Positions 22,153 to 31,776 of a stretch of DNA of 64,000 nucleotides are shown piece by piece. The position numbers were made by a program, and so were the translations under genes. The notes under the pieces are model-generated. The model had not been told where the DNA came from. It saw only the letters and a list, made by a program, of their open reading frames with translations, and searched no databases. How positions within the stretch are numbered: position 1 is the stretch's first letter; the number at the start of each line of letters is the position of its first letter. This stretch comes from Euptelea pleiosperma (Eukaryota > Streptophyta > Magnoliopsida > Ranunculales > Eupteleaceae): the NCBI GenBank assembly GCA_035048495.1, contig CM068552.1:26910154-26974153 (forward strand), in the 5' to 3' direction.

Positions 22153-22749
22153 TCATGGCTGATGATAAACCCACGTTCTTATCTACACCCATTTCTAGCA
22201 GGGCTTCTTCTTTCGGAGATGGTAACAATGACAAAAATAAAGTGAATGGAAAATTAGAGAAAGCTGAAGAGCACAATGGTGACCAATAACAAATAGAAGA
22301 AAGGGAGACAGAGACCCACTACACCCCTAATCAGAACTAGTGAGATTTTTTTTCCACGCCGATGCCACCATGGATCCATCGAGATAAGCCAAATTGAATT
22401 GTTTACTTGTGTACCCTTTTACTTTTTACGTCTCTTGCTTGTTCGCGTAGTCGCAACGATGATCTTTATACCCAATGACGTTGTTCCTCCCTCGTCATCA
22501 CCCAGCCGATCTCCCCGTGTTCAGCTACGAAGTTGCTGAGATGAAAACCGCAGTGGCCTACATGATGAGAGAGAGGGAGAAGGGCAAAACGGCCTCTCAC
22601 ACAAATTTGTAATGGACACGTGGCGTGCAGTGTCAGTCAAGACAACAGGATCTGGTCAAGGGGGGTATTCCCTTAGTCGGCAAGTTCAAGGGGTACCACG
22701 AAATACTTTTGATTGACAGGGGGGTTTTGCTGAATTACCCATTTAAATA

Positions 22750-23249
22750 TGATCGAAAGGACAATATTTTCACAAATACGAACTTCTTTTTAGTAATTTT
22801 CTCAAATAAAATAAGGAAAATACGGAAGAAGCCGTGATGGTTCCATCACTATCATGCGGCAAAACTCCATTGTGAGGATCTAGCTAGGTTCCACGTGGGT
22901 GAGACGATGATTTTCCTATTTTTTCTTTTAAATTTTGGGATTATTTCAGGTACGTGTCTGGTAAGGAAGGAACCCCGCGGCAAAAGTGTTCTTCGGTGCA
23001 TGGTAGAGGAATGTTCTAAAAAAAACACTCGAATCCGTGTTAAACAGAGTTAGTATTTTAATGGGTACGTGTCCTGCAAAATACTCCGTCGCATAGTATT
23101 GTTGTGACAGCGTTTCAAATACGAACTCCTTGGCCCACCTTCTCTCAAAGTATTTATGTGTACGTGTCCTGCAAAATACTCTCCCTTGCATATTATTGCT
23201 GTGATACAGTTGTAAGTGCGGACACCTGGCCTACCTTCTCTCAATAAGA
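22750..23249. repeat. Interval with two to three diverged ~100-bp direct repeats
   Basis: TACGTGTCCTGCAAAATACTC occurs at about 23066 and 23161, each followed by CATA-TATTGTTGTGA-like and CCACCTTCTCTCAA-like words. A weaker third copy begins near 22950 (TACGTGTCTGG). No coding features are recognised in the small minus-strand frames here. Confidence 0.55.
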
Positions 23250-23790
23250 AGCACGTGGGTGGGTCTCACATATCAGCACATTATCTCTCGATTTTTAAAA
23301 ACAATTATGGAAAGTTTAAAACCACACACGTGTGGCGTGCAAATGAAGAGAGACATAATAAGTAAAACTTTGATGACGGGGGACATCGAAAACATGGCAC
23401 GACCCCGGGTGCGTGGTGACCTCGCCAGTCCTCAGTGGACCTCGAAACCAAAAATCAACCTGATTAGTGATTTACAACCTTGGGATCTTTGCACCCAAAT
23501 AACGCTCAAATTCCTACGGTTAAAATCAACTCATGAAAATAACTTCAACCGAAAACTTAGAAAATCACTGATCAGGCAGATTTATGGTTTTCAAGTCCAA
23601 CGAGGGACTGGCAAAAACATCCATACAGTCGGGTCAGCACCCTCTAATAGTGTGCCACGTGGCTAGTATTGTGCGTGGTGACCGGCTCGGTCACCACGTC
23701 GGTTTCACGTAGTACATGTAGTACAGGTGGTGACCATTGACATGTTAGTGGTGGGACCATTGTGTACTACATGTATTACGTGCCCCCTCT
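23250..23790. repeat. Palindromic repeat family copy plus adjoining hairpin
   Basis: About 23395-23665 matches the common palindromic family: AAAAATCAACCTGATTAGTG, then TCACTGATCAGGCAGATT and AACATCCATACAGTCGG, and ends near GTGCCACGTGGC. It is followed by GTGGTGACC-GGTCACCAC and a loose hairpin around GTACATGTAGTAC (23680-23790). Not coding. Confidence 0.6.
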
Positions 23791-24158
23791 TTCATGCCTC
23801 GTTTCCACCGCATGGAGACGGCGGGCCTTACAAACGCTACACGGGTCGCACACAGAAATATATTTGAATCAGTAAACCTGTTCAAATTTCAAAATGGTGA
23901 GGCTCATGTCTTAAAACGTACACGTAATCTTCCCAATTATTGAATGCCACGTGTTATGTATAGTTGGCTGCAAAGCGCGTCCGGAAATTTCCTCGGCAAA
24001 ATTCGTAAACTAAAGAGACATAGTTTTAATTGTACGAATATGCCCTCATATCTGTCATTGTGCGTAAAGCATTCAACACCGTAATAATACGTTCAATCCA
24101 TGTATGCGATTCTCGGTTTTCCACAAGGCTCGACATCATCAACGCAATGGGCCCCACG

Positions 24159-24182
24159 CTATTTATAGAAAACATGACGTCA
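24159..24182 (+). promoter_or_regulatory. Putative core promoter of the GATA gene: TATA-like box and TGACGTCA
   Basis: CTATTTATAGA (24159-24169) is a plausible TATA box about 235 bases before the ATG. The palindrome TGACGTCA (24175-24182), a bZIP/TGA-type site, follows by 5 bases, unusually on the downstream side. A G-box-like CCACGTGT lies further upstream, near 23947. Inferred from motifs only. Confidence 0.45.
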
Positions 24183-24402
24183 TAAGGTTGAAATTGAAGA
24201 TCAGAAGGGTATTTCAGTCATATAAGAAGCTTCTAAGAAGATCAGCCTCGTCGGTTTCAATGCTTCGCAACGAAGTTATTTATTTAACTTTTCCCACCTT
24301 TTTTTACTCCAAAAATTAGCCCTTTATAGTCTGCCGTTATTATTGTATATTAATAGTGTAGTCACCAAACCTTCTTCCTATACGTGCCGACCCTTCTCTG
24401 CA

Positions 24403-25011
24403 ATGTCTATTCTCGATAGCTACAACGCCGGAGACATAGTAGATTTCATGTTAGACGGCTTAGAACATAACGAATTACAAGAAACGAACAAGTTTCTGCA
24501 GTCATGTTTCGACTGTTTTCCAGAGAGTCAGCTATGTATTCCAGAAGACCCAATTGAAGATTTGGAGTGGTTTCCCAACTTCACCGATGATTCTATCTCT
24601 TTAAGCGGTTTTCTTACCACCCCAGAAGATACAACCATATCTTTCAGTGGTTTTCCGACGACCCCAGAACGAGAAACAGAAGAAAATCACAATAGAGTCG
24701 TCGGAGGAAGGCATGTGTCGATACCAAGTAAGAAACCCAGGAGCAAAAGAGTTTGCGGTCGTGTTTGGTGGTCTTCGAAAAATAAGATTCCTGTGGGGAG
24801 GAAGTGTGGTCACTGTGGGGTGGAGAAGACACCGCAATGGAGAGTGGGACCTATGGGACCAAAGACGCTTTGTAATGCATGTGGGGTGAGGTATAAGGCC
24901 GGGAGGTTAGTGCCGGAATATCGACCGGCGGCGAGTCCCAGCTTTGATGGTCAGATGCATTCCAATAGCCATAAGAAGATAATGAAAATGAGGATGTCAA
25001 GAGATGTGTAG
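24403..25011 (+). CDS. Plant class A GATA zinc-finger transcription factor
   Basis: A nuclear DNA-binding protein expected to recognise WGATAR sites. The ATG at 24403 (CAATGTCT) gives 202 residues. The same frame stays open upstream but has no earlier ATG. The N-terminal part is acidic and contains [17 protein letters not shown] (about residues 49-65), matching the LEWLSNFVDDSFS-type motif of subfamily A. A basic stretch, [20 protein letters not shown], likely serves nuclear localisation. The single zinc finger is C-x2-C-x18-C-x2-[21 protein letters not shown] then [20 protein letters not shown]. The tail [17 protein letters not shown] matches the conserved HSNSHRKV-type C terminus. It is somewhat shorter than typical members (about 240-300 residues). 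The frame has no intron, whereas subfamily A genes commonly have one. A short internal duplication ([11 protein letters not shown] / [11 protein letters not shown]) precedes the basic region. Neighbours are repeats, with no gene cluster. Confidence 0.92.
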   Translation: MSILDSYNAGDIVDFMLDGLEHNELQETNKFLQSCFDCFPESQLCIPEDPIEDLEWFPNFTDDSISLSGFLTTPEDTTISFSGFPTTPERETEENHNRVVGGRHVSIPSKKPRSKRVCGRVWWSSKNKIPVGRKCGHCGVEKTPQWRVGPMGPKTLCNACGVRYKAGRLVPEYRPAASPSFDGQMHSNSHKKIMKMRMSRDV

Positions 25012-25272
25012 CAGAGAGTTTCTTGTTTGTATTTGTTATTTTCTCTCTTTTTTTTTTATTTTTTATTTTTTTAGGATTTTAGATATTTTTATTTTTTATT
25101 GGGTGACATTTTTGTATTAATTTTGGGATTTGATAGGTCATATTTCATTGGATTCTTAAATTGTTTATTTATTTGTTTGCTTCATTTTTAATTGTCACCC
25201 ATTTATTTCAAGCCAAATTAACAATCTTCAATGGGGGTGCTTGCATCTAATAACCAACATGACTAGTCCTTC
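25012..25272 (+). other. 3' flank of the GATA gene
   Basis: T-rich sequence following the stop codon, likely 3' UTR and downstream region. No clear poly(A) signal stands out. Confidence 0.4.
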
Positions 25273-25464
25273 ATGGCCAATTCCTCGATAATGCCTTCTC
25301 TTACCCCTCGATCCTTACCTTTCTCTTCTTCTTCTTCTTTAAAGGTTCAATGGACAATGAAGAGGGAGGGTGTGGTTGTAACCAGAGGGGAAGGGCTCGA
25401 TGCTAAGTTGCCATTTTGGTTGGTTAAATCTCTCTTTATCTCTCATTTCCTCTGTCTCTTTTAA
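25273..25464 (+). CDS. Possible first exon of a plastid-targeted protein, unassigned
   Basis: ATGGCCAATTCC is a strong plant start context. The product begins MANSSIMPSLTPRSLPFSSS, Ser-rich and free of acidic residues, like a transit peptide. It continues LKVQWTMKREGVVVTRGEGL before DAKLPFWLV. A potential donor GGTTG/GTTAAA follows at about 25423, after which the frame becomes hydrophobic and stops. No further exon is recognised before the repeat at 25648. It may be a gene broken by that insertion, or chance. Confidence 0.3.
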   Translation: MANSSIMPSLTPRSLPFSSSSSLKVQWTMKREGVVVTRGEGLDAKLPFWLVKSLFISHFLCLF

Positions 25465-25647
25465 TGTGTAATCTAGGGTTTTAATCTGAATAATTTTTCC
25501 TCTCTTTTAATCTCTCAAATACTGAGTTTCTAAACTACTAAAAAAAAAAAAGCGAAAAAAAAATAAAATGGGGCTCTCTAGAATCGAGATTTTGTTTCTT
25601 CATAAAACGCGCTCAAGCTGAGCCGTATGTTTTCGGAAATGTAGGAC

Positions 25648-26436
25648 CGAGATCTTTTCTTTCATTTTTTTTACGGAAAATTTCTAAAAAGAAAACAAAC
25701 TTTAATTTATTTACAAAAACAAAAATAAGTTTATGACGTTCCCAAAAAAAGTAACTAAACGCCCTTTGAAAGGACATTTCTCCCTGACAAACGTCCATCA
25801 AACGTCCTTTACCCATAGAGGAGTAAAACTTTTGTCCCGATAAGAGTCACATGGCACATTCTTATCAGACGATGACCGTATGGATGTTTGGCAAATCACT
25901 AGGTGGACCTACACACCAAAAAAGAAACATGATTAGTGGTTTATAAGCGTTGGATTGAAGTTATTTTCATGGGTTGATTTTAATTGTAAGAATTTGAGCG
26001 TTATTTGAGTGCAAAGATCCGAAGGTTGTAAATTACTAATCAAGCTGATTTTTTGACTGTAGGTCCATCAAGGGACTGATCAAACATCCATACGGTCAAC
26101 GTCCACTAAGAGTGTGCCATGTGGCTCGTATTGGGACAAAAGTTTTACTCCTCTATGGGAAACGCCCTTTTAAAGGGCGTCTGCCAGGTACGGACGCCCT
26201 TTAAAAGGGCGTTTGTCAGGTACGGACGCCCTTTAAAAGGGCGTTTGTCAGCCTTTTCAGCTTTTTCAATCAATCTTTTCACATTTTATTTTTGTCAGGG
26301 AGAAACGCCCTTTTAGTTACTTTTTTGGGGATTCCCACAATTTTATTTTTATTTTTGTTTTTGTAAATAGATTAAAGTTTTTTTTCTTTTTAGAAATTTT
26401 TCATTTTTTTTATCTTATTTAAAAAACGAGATCTTT
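25648..26436. mobile_element. Long-TIR palindromic non-autonomous element, copy B, with target duplication
   Basis: Direct repeats CGAGATCTTT at 25648-25657 and 26427-26436 flank inverted arms. The left arm has GGAAAATTTCTAAAAAG, AAAAAGTAACTAAACGCCC and the right arm the complements. Inside, a second nested palindrome spans about 25815-26150: CCATAGAGGAGTAAAACTTT facing AAAGTTTTACTCCTCTATGG, with the ACCGTATGGATGTTT core. Next to it is an array of GGACGCCCTTTAAAAGGGCG units (26150-26250). The 9-10 base duplication suggests a Mutator-type mechanism. Same family as 285-1285. Confidence 0.75.
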
Positions 26437-27367
26437 GTCTGAAATGACACATTGCTGGATTGCTTCTCATGGTGAACAATGTCCCCAAGCAATATTTATT
26501 TATTTACATTTGTTATAAGCACCCAAATTATATTAACTAATGCAGGCAAAAGAAATCTTTGGCTGGGAACTCACCTGTGCCGTTGATCTTCGTGATCTGA
26601 ACTCTTTTTAGGTGTGCGTCAGCTATCCTAATTTGTCAATGATCACTAGGATCCTATTGCATGCAATTGCTAAAGCGGAAATGATATAACTCAACCAATT
26701 TTAATCCTAATACATCAAGGATATATTATTCATAAAATTATTTAATCCGATCTCAAGATAAACAAACAATCAATCACAAATAGCAAGCATTATTTAACAA
26801 GAAAACCCCAGAAAAAACCTTGGGACCATGTCCAAAAGGTAAATGCACTACCAAAAGTTCAAGAAGTACAAACTGTTACTCACGCAACCGACTTTGCAAA
26901 ATGAATCACAACTCGATCACACACAAGTCTCCAACCATTGCTTTACTACGTGTCTTGTAATTCCATGCCTTGAACCACACGAGAATGCCTTAGTTGATTC
27001 AAAACCACACCAAACCCGCGGTTACTTGCTACCACGAGTACACGCTCAACACTATGAGAGGAGCACATTTTGAAGGTTATTATTTTACTCAAAGAGTTGT
27101 TCCACTTCATGGAAGAAGAAGATTCTACCAAGAAGAGTTTAATACACTCTAAACTTGAAGATCAAAAGATTAAAGACTTAAATCATCAAAGATCATGAGC
27201 TATAAGTGATTCGGTGTCGCAACACCTATATCCACTCTCAAAAAGCTCCAACGAGCTATCATCTTTTTAATTCAATCACATAAGAACCTTATACTGATTG
27301 AATATGGTAACGACCTCGGTCTCGATCGCAATCGATAGAACATAGTAAAGTCGCAACCAAACTATAT
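26437..27367. other. Gene-free interval
   Basis: No recognised gene or repeat. One short open stretch after a possible acceptor (TAACTAATGCAG/GCAAAAGAAATC, about 26541) reads AKEIFGWELTCAVDLRDLNS and then stops. It is too short to assign. Confidence 0.4.
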
Positions 27368-28109
27368 CATTATAAGAAATTAGACTTTTAGCCGTGAAAA
27401 TTTTTGCAGCTAAATGTCTAATACGCCGCTAAAAGTTTTAGCGGCGATATTTTGATCACCACTATGCTGTCACTGAAAGTGCTGTGGCTAAAAGTTTTAG
27501 CGGCGACGTTTTGTACTCGCCACTAAAAGTTAGACTTTTAGCCACAACATTACAATCGTCGCTAAAAGGCAAATATTTATTTAAATGTCGTGGCTGATTT
27601 AAAAAAATGTTGTCATTAAAAGTATAAAATCGCAGCTAAAAAGTATTGACTTAGTTAAACAAAAGTGGACTTTTAGTGGCGACTTGTGGCGCGACTAAAA
27701 GTTAAACATTTTGCTGCAACTAAAAGTCGCCACTAAAAGAAAAAAATGTTAAATATTATGAGCGGCTAAGAGTTAAATATAAAGAAAAAAAATGTTATAA
27801 CGGAAAAATAATGGCCATTATAATGAAAATTAACATAAAAATAACTGCCATTATAACGAAAAATTAAAGGACAAGAATGCCCCTTTCTAGAACATGTGGG
27901 TCTGGGCCAAATCCTTAACCCTAAATCAGAAAGATGCGATGGACGGTCGGGCATGAGATTCCAGTGGGTCGTTGGTTGCCCATCACCGGTGACCAACCTA
28001 CCAGAATCTCGTGGTCGGTCGACCAACATGGTGGTGGTACAGATCTTGCTCTAATCCCTTGTCATTGTTAAATATGAGGACGCGGACCGTATTAGAGGAC
28101 ACTAACTGT

Positions 28110-28400
28110 ATTGGAGGATGTTGACCGTATGGATGTTTAGCCGATCCTCGGGCGGAGTTACAAAACAAAAATCACCCTGATTAGTGGTTTCTAAGAGTTG
28201 AATTTTAGTCATTTTCATGGTTGCTATAGGAATTTGAGCATTATTGCCATTATTTCGATACAAGGATCCAAAGGTTTTAAATTACTGATTAGGATTATTT
28301 TTGGTATGTAGGCCCATATAGGGATTGGCCAAACATCCATATGGTTAGAGTCCTCTAGTAGTGTGACATGTGGCTCGTATTATGAGCTGTCATATAAGAG
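28110..28400. repeat. Palindromic repeat family copy
   Basis: GACCGTATGGATGTTTAGCC facing AAACATCCATATGGTTAGAG, with ATCACCCTGATTAGTGG and ACTGATTAGGATTATTTTTG inside. A second copy (28450-28678, continuing at 38847) was split by the LTR insertion. Confidence 0.7.
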
Positions 28401-28678
28401 TTTTACTCCTTTTTGGAGTGCCGAAGCACAATTTTGTCACTTACCACTGCCATATGGGCCCATTGACCGCATGGATGTTTAGCCCACCCCTTAGTAGACA
28501 CACATGCCAAAAATTAGCATATTTGATGATTTTTAGCTATTGGTTTTAGTACACAAGAATAATAGTTGAGTCTAATGGTAAGAATCACACCTTAAAAAGT
28601 AATAAAATCTGATGGCTAAACATTACCAACCCGGGTGATTTTTGGTGTGTATATCCAAGACGGGGTGGGTGGAACATC

Positions 28679-30351
28679 TGAAAGTAGGATTATTCTGCGT
28701 CGTTGGTTACGGAAACCCTAGATTCAACAAGATTTGTAATTTATCCGAGATTTTCTACAAAATTCAGAGATTCTAGCATAGGGATTCGTGTCGGATGTCG
28801 ATTCGCACTCGGGATTAGGGAACGTGATGATGGTGCAACCAATGGTCAAATGGTGCAGCAATGGATCGGTTGGCCAAGATGTGGAGCATGAACGGTGCAT
28901 GAAGTGCAAGGGTTGCAAGCTCGTGGTGGTGCTAAAGATGTGAACGCAGGCACAAAATGGACCTACCGGTATTGCAGCACGGTGGCTCTTGAGAGGCTGG
29001 AGAAGTTCACGGTTCCCAACCGTAGGAGGTGATAACTTGCTGGAGTTGCAGGCAAGCAACTCCAGCAAATAACCGTGGAAAGGCTTGCCGGTTTTGAACC
29101 CGATTTAGTTGCTTAAAGATGCAACCACTTGAGAGGACGGTGCTGTGGATGGGAGGGAATCAAAGCTTCAGGCGTGCTCTACTCCATGGCTAGGAGAGGG
29201 ATGGTGGGAAGGAGAAGATTTTTTTTGAGAGGTGGAGAGTATGGAATTAGGGTAAAAACGTGGAGGAGCCGGAGAAATTAGAATAAGGGGTTTTTATGTA
29301 GGGACCGTGGGTTTCTATTCTTGAAACCCATGGTTTCTAAAAATTTTAAAATGTTTCCCCCTCATTTGGTAAGAACCATGGGTTCCTATATTAGAAACCC
29401 ACGGTTTCTAAAAGTTCAAAAACTTCTCCTTCTCCTTTTGGAAAAACCAAAGATTCCTCCCCTTTTTAAAATCTTTCCCAACAAAAATTACTCTCCTTTC
29501 CTTTTTAGAAACTGTTTCTTATTTATGCCAGGCATATGGATCCCACCGAGTGGTTGGGCCGTGGGTAATGGGTTCGCCCTTTGGCCCATGTGATAAAATG
29601 GTGATGGCCATGAGATTCTAAGATAATGTGATGGATGATCAGGTGAATTTTCAATGATCGGATGGTAGAAGTGGGTGGCGATGATCAGGTGGATCATCGG
29701 ATGGTGGAGATGGGCCAAGGTAGGCTGTAGAATTGAGTGATCGAGGAATGAGAAAGGATCGGATGATTTGGATTGTGAGTAGAGAGAGAATGAAGATCTA
29801 GAGAGAGGAGAGAGAAAATATTACAAAATAAAGAGAAAATGCTCGAAGAGGGTCTTGAACCTGGTCTTTGACTTGGTCTTCTGCATGCTTCACCAACTGA
29901 GCAAGCACTTGCCTTGTGTTGGTATATAAGCTTTAATCTCCTTAGTATCTTCTTTGATGGCTTGTCTATCCTTCTCTCTTGGTCGTCCCTTGATTCTTTT
30001 GACTCGCTGGCTCTTCCCGTCTTTGGCCTATATCTTCTCATCTTCAGCTTGTTGGCTCTTGAGCTTTGATCCTAGGTTCTGGAAGTTGATTGTGGGCCCG
30101 CGTTCCATCAAAATTGCCCGATTATTGCTCCTACGATAGAAAAAATTGCGTAATGAGAATGACTTCGCAACTGGATCAAATAAATGCGTATGAATGCATG
30201 CGAATATACCATTTTAACCAGAAAAGTGTGTTCTACGGAATGAGAGAAGCTCTGACGTAGAAATGTTGATAAAAAATACAGTTTTACGTAGAAGAGTGTC
30301 ACAATGCTAGAAGGATAATTGCTTAAAATAAGCACTTTTGAGCGAATATCA
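28679..30351 (-). repeat. 3' LTR of the non-coding element (1673 bp)
   Basis: Matches 36871-38846 over its length but lacks about 300 bases present there (37010-37320), at the junction GGGAACGTGATGATGG. It includes tRNA-like boxes (see 29850-29905). Confidence 0.88.
29850..29905 (-). promoter_or_regulatory. tRNA-like A and B boxes inside the LTR
   Basis: On the minus strand CTTGCTCAGTTGGTGAAGC (29887-29905) matches a tRNA A-box and GGTTCAAGACCC (29850-29861) a B-box, at tRNA/SINE-like spacing. Counterparts lie at 38345-38400, 35517-35570 (decayed) and, on the plus strand, about 61448-61500. This is a possible RNA polymerase III signal of SINE origin; activity is unknown. Confidence 0.55.
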
Positions 30352-31523
30352 CAACTCCCAACCAGCATATTGCCAATCCTTGGCAATTAGTGCGAAATGC
30401 ATGAGCTCAGAAGGGTCTAGTACATGCTAAAAACTTATTCTCATTACTCAGAAAAACTCCATTTTGTCAGTTCATTTCAAAGGTGAAAGTGATCATTCAG
30501 GAGTTAGAACTTAGTCAGTAAAATGTAGCACATCTACTCGTGGACATTTGAACCAAAGATTACTCAGACTCAGCGTGTGTGTGTGCTCAACATCATCCCT
30601 ATCTGGCAGTTAGATTCTCTGATCACCTACAAGATTATATGCCTCGACCTCAATTCTCACTTGTATTCACTCAGAAGTAAGTCACACAGAAATGATTTTA
30701 TTCTTTTCTCTCAAGTTATATGTGAGGAGATAGATGTTTGAAACTTGCAATATCTCACATACTTATCTAGAAATGAAGACATAGAAGATTCAAAAGATCT
30801 CATGATTGGAATGTCATTTTACTCAAGAGTGTCGGATCAAACTCTATAGTTTCTCTCTTCTCCATTCTCCACATTTTGTGATGGTGCTAACCTAGAATCA
30901 AATAGGGCTTGCCCTGGGTTGTATAGAGGTTTAGGAAAAGGTTAAAAGATGCCAGAGAGGAACACTATCCTAAATGATGCACACCAAGCACAGATAATCC
31001 TATTCTAAGTAATCAGGATATATTTTAGGAATTATCTTTGTTAGTTTTGGGGCTAGAGTAGATTATGACAGTGGGCGGACCACTGGTTTATTTTTTAACC
31101 GCCGGACTAACTGTTTTGCACTCAGAGGTTCTCACCAGGCTACACTCTTCAGAGCGAATCCTTTAGTACTAACTCTAGTTAACAACAAGGCAATCTGAAG
31201 CCTAGACAGACGTGCGGCACAATGGCTGCCTTAAGTACGTCCCAGACTAACCAGATTTGGTCAAGTGAATAAGAAGAGTGTTCCCTCAGGTTAAACTAGG
31301 GTTAATGCGTGTTCCTAGTCCATACGCAACTAACCGCCGAATAGTCCAAGATGCCACTTCGAGCTCAGTGTACTTGAGTAGCAGGGACTTATGGGTGTGT
31401 TAGACAATAGGGACCCGCGCTCGTGGTCTTATTTCGATTGGATGTTAAGCGGGTTCGCTTTGTGTGGATTTTTCCTCGAACACCGGGCTAATTGGCTCTA
31501 CTTCTTGATTCTTTTTATTATAG

Positions 31524-31613
31524 ATGGATCCTGGGGATCAATTTAGCTGGAGTGATGAGGTGGGTGATGAAATCCCACCAGTTTCAATTTTGGAGCTGGG
31601 TTTGCTCTCTTAG
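31524..31613 (+). CDS. Conserved small open frame antisense to the non-coding LTR element
   Basis: The 29-codon frame starts MDPGDQFSWSDEVGDEIPPV and ends SILELGLLS. It follows a splice-acceptor-like CTTTTTATTATAG immediately before the ATG. The equivalent sequence occurs in the other family copy (about 63597-63690, minus) with a one-base indel. It lies on the strand opposite to the element's own transcript. No known domain is recognised. It may be the relic of an antisense exon. Confidence 0.3.
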   Translation: MDPGDQFSWSDEVGDEIPPVSILELGLLS

Positions 31614-31776
31614 AGTTGATTGATTAACGGCCACGCCACGCAAGTCGAATAATATGTATGCGAAAGCAAATAGACAAGCGGCAATGATTCACCCAAATTG
31701 CTCTGTATCGCACTCAAGGCGAGGATAGAGACTTACCTCCCGTGGGCCACGCCACGGGGTCGCCTCCGTGGGTTAG

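Larger units (their letters stand above)
18435..22289 (+). pseudogene. Small ORF in the Mutator-like element, interrupted by the copia insertion
   Basis: The upstream part, 18435-18482, encodes MVKVPHVFEEKIVVIM. The frame resumes after one copy of the TCATG target duplication at 22158 and encodes ADDKPTFLSTPISSRASS, then a Gly/Asn/Lys-rich stretch ending EEHNGDQ, stop at 22287-22289. The two parts are in phase if the retrotransposon is removed, about 59 codons. The product is hydrophilic and Ser/Lys-rich and its family is not recognised. It is probably a captured gene fragment. Its disruption by the copia element means no product now. Confidence 0.45.
17718..22740. mobile_element. Mutator-like non-autonomous element with captured ORF, split by nested retroelements
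   Basis: The terminal inverted repeats (about 17718-17895 and 22565-22740) start GGGTAGTTTAGTCAAACCCC and end in the complement GGGGTTTTGCTGAATTACCC. They share TAAGGGAATACCC and ACACTGCA-GCCAC. A perfect 9-bp direct duplication, ATTTAAATA, flanks the element at 17709-17717 and 22741-22749, the length used by Mutator-like transposases. Removing the copia insertion leaves about 1.35 kb with no transposase and one small ORF crossing the copia site. This fits a Pack-MULE-type element. Confidence 0.85.

Noticed and set aside
22946..23244. Two overlapping minus-strand frames with YFAGHV words as a repeat protein
   Set aside because: The shared words come from the two diverged DNA repeats. Frames are short and differ in phase.
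29840..29915. tRNA gene
   Set aside because: A- and B-box-like words are present, but no complete cloverleaf with acceptor stem pairing could be drawn. Better read as a SINE-like segment of the LTR.
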